16,996 nt of DNA from JBHJHK01 sp050330975 (GTDB lineage Bacteria > Pseudomonadota > Gammaproteobacteria > Competibacterales > Competibacteraceae). Below are positions 14,183 to 16,996 of this stretch, piece by piece. The translations under genes and the position numbers were made by a program. Location of the stretch: assembly GCA_050330975.1 (NCBI GenBank), contig JBHJHK010000007.1, positions 1-16,996 of the forward strand, given 5' to 3'. The first letter of the stretch is position 1; each line of letters opens with the position of its first letter. The notes under the pieces are model-generated. The model was not told where the DNA came from and searched no databases. It saw only the letters and a program-made list of their open reading frames with translations.

Positions 14183-15772
14183 ATGTTGCGCAAATTGCTG
14201 GCCATCGGGATCGTGGTCCTGGTCTCCACGGCCCTCGCCGTCGCCCAAGACGAAGGTCCTGAACTCACCATCGGCTTGGCGTCCGAGCCCACGGCCGTCG
14301 ACCCCCACTTCCACAACCTGATCTCCAACAACAGTCTCGCCAAGCACCTGTTCGATCCCCTCATCCTCACCGACGAGCGCCAGCGCCACCGCCCGGGGCT
14401 GGCGGTGTCTTGGCAGCCCATCGACGACACCACTTGGGAACTCAAACTCCGAGAAGGGGTGACCTTCCACGACGGCACCCCCTTTACCGCCGACGACGTG
14501 GTGTTCACCTTTGAACGGGCCCCCGAGGTTCCCAACAGCCCGTCGAGCTTTGCCACCTACATCAAGGGCAAGACGGCGGTGAAGGTGGACGACTACACCG
14601 TCCACATCAAAACCGACGCCCCCTACCCCTTGATGCCCAACGCCCTCACCACCTTCACCATCGTGTCGAAAAAACACGGCGAAGGGGCCAGCACCGCCGA
14701 CTACAACAGCGGCGCGGCCACCGTGGGTACTGGGCCCTACCGCTTTGTCGAATACGTCCCCGGGGATCGCATCGTCTTGGAGCGCAACGACACCTACTGG
14801 GGCCCCCAATCCTCCTGGGCTCGGGTGGTGTTTCGCCCCATCCCCTCGGGGCCGGCCCGGGTGGCGGCGCTGTTGGCCGGGGATGTGGACTTTATCGAGG
14901 GGGTGCCCACGGTGGACATCAAACGCCTCGAAGGGGACGACACAGTCCAGCTGTCCCAGGGCACGTCCAACCGTGTGATCTACCTCCATCTGGATCAATT
15001 CCGCGAGGATTCGCCTTTCATCGCCGCCAAAGACGGGGGGGAGATCAAAAATCCCCTGCTGGATCAGCGGGTGCGGTTGGCCCTCTCCAAGGCCATCTAC
15101 CGAGACGCCATCGTCGCCCGGGTCATGGAGGGGGTAGCCATCCCCGCCGGGCAACTGTTGCCCGAGGGCTTCTTTGGTGTCAGCCCCAATCTAGAACCCG
15201 TGGCCTACGACCCTGAAGGCGCCAAGGCGTTGTTGGCCGAGGCGGGGTTTGAAGACGGCTTTCGCCTCACCCTCCACGGCCCCAACGACCGCTATATCAA
15301 CGACGCCAGGATCATCGAGGCCATCGCCCAGATGCTCACCCGCATCGGTATCGACACCCAGGTGGAGACCATGACCCGCAGCGTGTTTTTCTCCCGGGCC
15401 TCCCGGGGCGGGCCCGACGGCACCCCCGAATTCAGCGTAGTGCTGGTGGGTTGGGGCGCCGGCTCGGGGGAGGCGTCGTCGCCCTTGAAGTCGTTGATCC
15501 ACACCTACGACCCCGAGGGGGGCTTTGGGGCCTCCAACCGGGGGCGCTATGCCAACCCCGAGGTGGATGCCGTCATCCAAGAGGCCCTGGCCACCGTGGA
15601 CGACGCCCAGCGCCAGGATCTGCTGGCCAAGGCCACGGAGACGGCCATCGAGGATGTGGCCATCATCCCCCTCCACTACCAGGTGAACACCTGGGCCGGG
15701 CGCCGGGGCCTCCAGTATCAGGCCCGCAGCGACGAGCACACCCACGCCATGACCATCACCCCCGGGGAGTGA
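14183..15772 (+). CDS. Extracellular solute-binding protein family 5 (peptide/nickel ABC transporter)
   Basis: This periplasmic receptor of a Dpp/Opp-type importer has 529 residues, as usual. Residues 1-21 form a signal peptide (LLAIGIVVLVSTALAVA), giving mature QDEGPELTIGLASEP. Family features: VDPHFHNLISNN near residue 40, WELKLREGVTFHDGTPFTAD near residue 90-110, the GTGPYRFVEYVPGDRIVLERN block near residue 185, and a C-terminal PLHYQVNTWAGRRGL. The region around residues 385-450 keeps the usual ARIIEAIAQMLTRIGI helix. GAGG stands five bases before the ATG. The permease genes follow after a stem-loop. The ligand (peptide, nickel chelate or other small solute) cannot be told from sequence, although the upstream M20-M81 hydrolases suggest peptide-like compounds. 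Confidence 0.93.
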   Translation: MLRKLLAIGIVVLVSTALAVAQDEGPELTIGLASEPTAVDPHFHNLISNNSLAKHLFDPLILTDERQRHRPGLAVSWQPIDDTTWELKLREGVTFHDGTPFTADDVVFTFERAPEVPNSPSSFATYIKGKTAVKVDDYTVHIKTDAPYPLMPNALTTFTIVSKKHGEGASTADYNSGAATVGTGPYRFVEYVPGDRIVLERNDTYWGPQSSWARVVFRPIPSGPARVAALLAGDVDFIEGVPTVDIKRLEGDDTVQLSQGTSNRVIYLHLDQFREDSPFIAAKDGGEIKNPLLDQRVRLALSKAIYRDAIVARVMEGVAIPAGQLLPEGFFGVSPNLEPVAYDPEGAKALLAEAGFEDGFRLTLHGPNDRYINDARIIEAIAQMLTRIGIDTQVETMTRSVFFSRASRGGPDGTPEFSVVLVGWGAGSGEASSPLKSLIHTYDPEGGFGASNRGRYANPEVDAVIQEALATVDDAQRQDLLAKATETAIEDVAIIPLHYQVNTWAGRRGLQYQARSDEHTHAMTITPGE

Positions 15773-15779
15773 CGGGCGA

Positions 15780-15810
15780 GGGGGGCGGACCTACAGGAGT
15801 CCGCCACCCC
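15780..15810 (+). other. Stem-loop between the binding-protein and first permease genes
   Basis: GGCGGAC (15784-15790) pairs perfectly with GTCCGCC (15799-15805) around an eight-base loop. The stem can be extended by GGGG (15780-15783) with CCCC (15807-15810) across a single bulged A. No T-run follows, so it is not an intrinsic terminator. Stem-loops between binding-protein and permease genes of ABC operons are known to protect the upstream mRNA and give more binding protein than permease; that role here is inferred from position. Confidence 0.6.
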
Positions 15811-15829
15811 GTGACCCGACGTTTTCACA

Positions 15830-16800
15830 ATGACCGTCTACGCCCTGCGCCGCCTGCTCCAGAGTGCCCTGGTGATCGTCGTCATGTCGCTGTTGGTGTT
15901 CTTCGGCGTCAGCGTCATCGGCAACCCGGTGGATCTGTTCGTCAACCCCGACATGGACCAGGCGGACATCGAGGCCACCATCCGCGCCCTGGGGTTGGAT
16001 CGGCCGTTGTGGGAGCAGTACTGGCACTTTGTCAAAGGGGCGGTGACGGGGGATTTGGGGCGCTCGTTTGTGTTTGGCGAGCCGGCCATCGCTTTGGTGA
16101 TCCAGCGGATGCCCGCCACCTTGGAGCTGGCCTTGAGTGCCTTGGTGTTGGCCGTGGTCATCGGCGTACCCTTGGGGATCTACGCTGGCCTCTACCCCCA
16201 CCGGCTGTCGGCCAAGGTCGTCATGGCCGGCTCGATCTTGGGCTTTAGCCTGCCCACCTTTTGGGTGGGGCTGTTGCTGATCATGGTATTTGCCGTGATG
16301 CTCGGCTGGCTCCCCGCCACGGGAAGGGGGGACACCATAGAAATCGCCGGGGTGGCCTGGAGTTTTTTCACCATTGATGGCCTGCGCCACCTGCTGCTGC
16401 CGGCTTTAAACCTGGCGTTGTTGAAGATCGCCTTGGTGATCCGCCTAGCCCGGGCCGGCACCCGGGAGGTGATCCACCAGGACTACATCAAGTTCGCCCG
16501 GGCCAAGGGGTTATCGGAGACCCGCATCGTCGGCGTCCACCTGTTAAAAAACATCATGATCCCGGTCATCACAGTGTTGGGCCTGGAGTTCGGTTCCCTC
16601 ATCGCCTTTTCCGTGGTCACCGAAACCATTTTCGCCTGGCCTGGGATGGGCAAGTTGCTCATCGACGCCATCCAGCAGCTGGATCGGCCGTTGATCGTCG
16701 CCTACCTCATGGTCATCGTGGTGCTGTTTGTGGTGATCAACTTGGCGGTGGATCTGCTCTACTCCTTCCTCGACCCCCGGGTGCGATTGGAGCAGGCGCC

Positions 16801-16804
<4 letters not shown>
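15830..16804 (+). CDS. DppB-type ABC transporter permease
   Basis: This 324-residue inner-membrane subunit forms half of the translocation pore of the peptide-type importer. Six helices can be placed near residues 10-30, 97-120, 131-160, 185-206, 244-265 and 285-310. The cytoplasmic loop that contacts the ATPase carries the EAA-type motif DYIKFARAKGLSETRIVGVH (about 218-237). PGMGKLLIDAIQQLDRP and the C-terminal LYSFLDPRVR are typical of DppB. The periplasmic part after helix 1 has ALGLDRPLWEQYWHFVKGAV and GDLGRSF, also typical. No clear ribosome-binding site precedes the ATG, so expression may depend on the upstream gene. The stop overlaps the next ATG by four bases. Confidence 0.93.

Positions 16805-16996
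<192 letters not shown>

Overview
The window looks like a piece of a GC-rich (well over 60% by eye) Gram-negative chromosome, most likely a proteobacterium. Pointers are two periplasmic solute-binding proteins with signal peptides, a CC0125/CC1285-type lipoprotein, a DUF1295 membrane protein and a compact layout. Same-strand neighbours often overlap by exactly 4 nt (GTGA or ATGA). Many starts are GTG and one is TTG. Gly GGG and Pro CCC codons are unusually common, so G/C homopolymers are everywhere. I cannot place the organism below phylum or class. No tRNA, rRNA, CRISPR, transposase or phage gene is seen, and no gene-free stretch exceeds about 110 bases. The last 64 bases are almost pure G and look like a sequencing or assembly artefact.

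Region 1 (1-6463, minus strand) is a nitrogen-acquisition operon read right to left: amidase-signature hydrolase, ureD, ureA, ureB, ureC, a LivJ/LivK-type periplasmic binding protein, and a LivH-type permease cut by the window edge. The urease subunits look intact and keep the nickel and catalytic residues. ureE, ureF and ureG are not in the window and could lie beyond position 1. The layout suggests import of a urea-, amide- or ureide-like compound, followed by amide cleavage and urea hydrolysis. The amidase tail seems to be frameshifted at a C8 run.

Region 2 (6549-8598, plus strand) is divergent from region 1: an SRPBCC-fold protein whose signal peptide and mature domain are separated by one in-frame TAG, a DUF1295 membrane protein, and a small lipoprotein. 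It converges on rpe (8608-9279, minus), the pentose-phosphate epimerase.

Region 3 (9390-12049, plus) is a coupled pair of metallohydrolases, an M20 (ArgE/DapE-like) deacylase and an M81 (MlrC-like) protein. It is divergent from rpe across a compact control region in which an inverted repeat overlaps both predicted -10 boxes. The M81 protein appears to lack one expected metal-ligand histidine.

Region 4 (12073-13395, minus) is an unrecognised membrane protein. Region 5 (13495-16996, plus) holds a GNAT acetyltransferase and then a family-5 (Dpp/Opp-type) peptide ABC transporter: binding protein, stem-loop, DppB-like permease, and the start of a DppC-like permease that runs into the poly-G artefact.

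I did not find a clearly new multi-gene system. The observations most worth checking are the interrupted SRPBCC gene, the amidase frameshift, the altered M81 metal site, the amidase-urease-transporter operon, and a rare-codon island in the GNAT gene.
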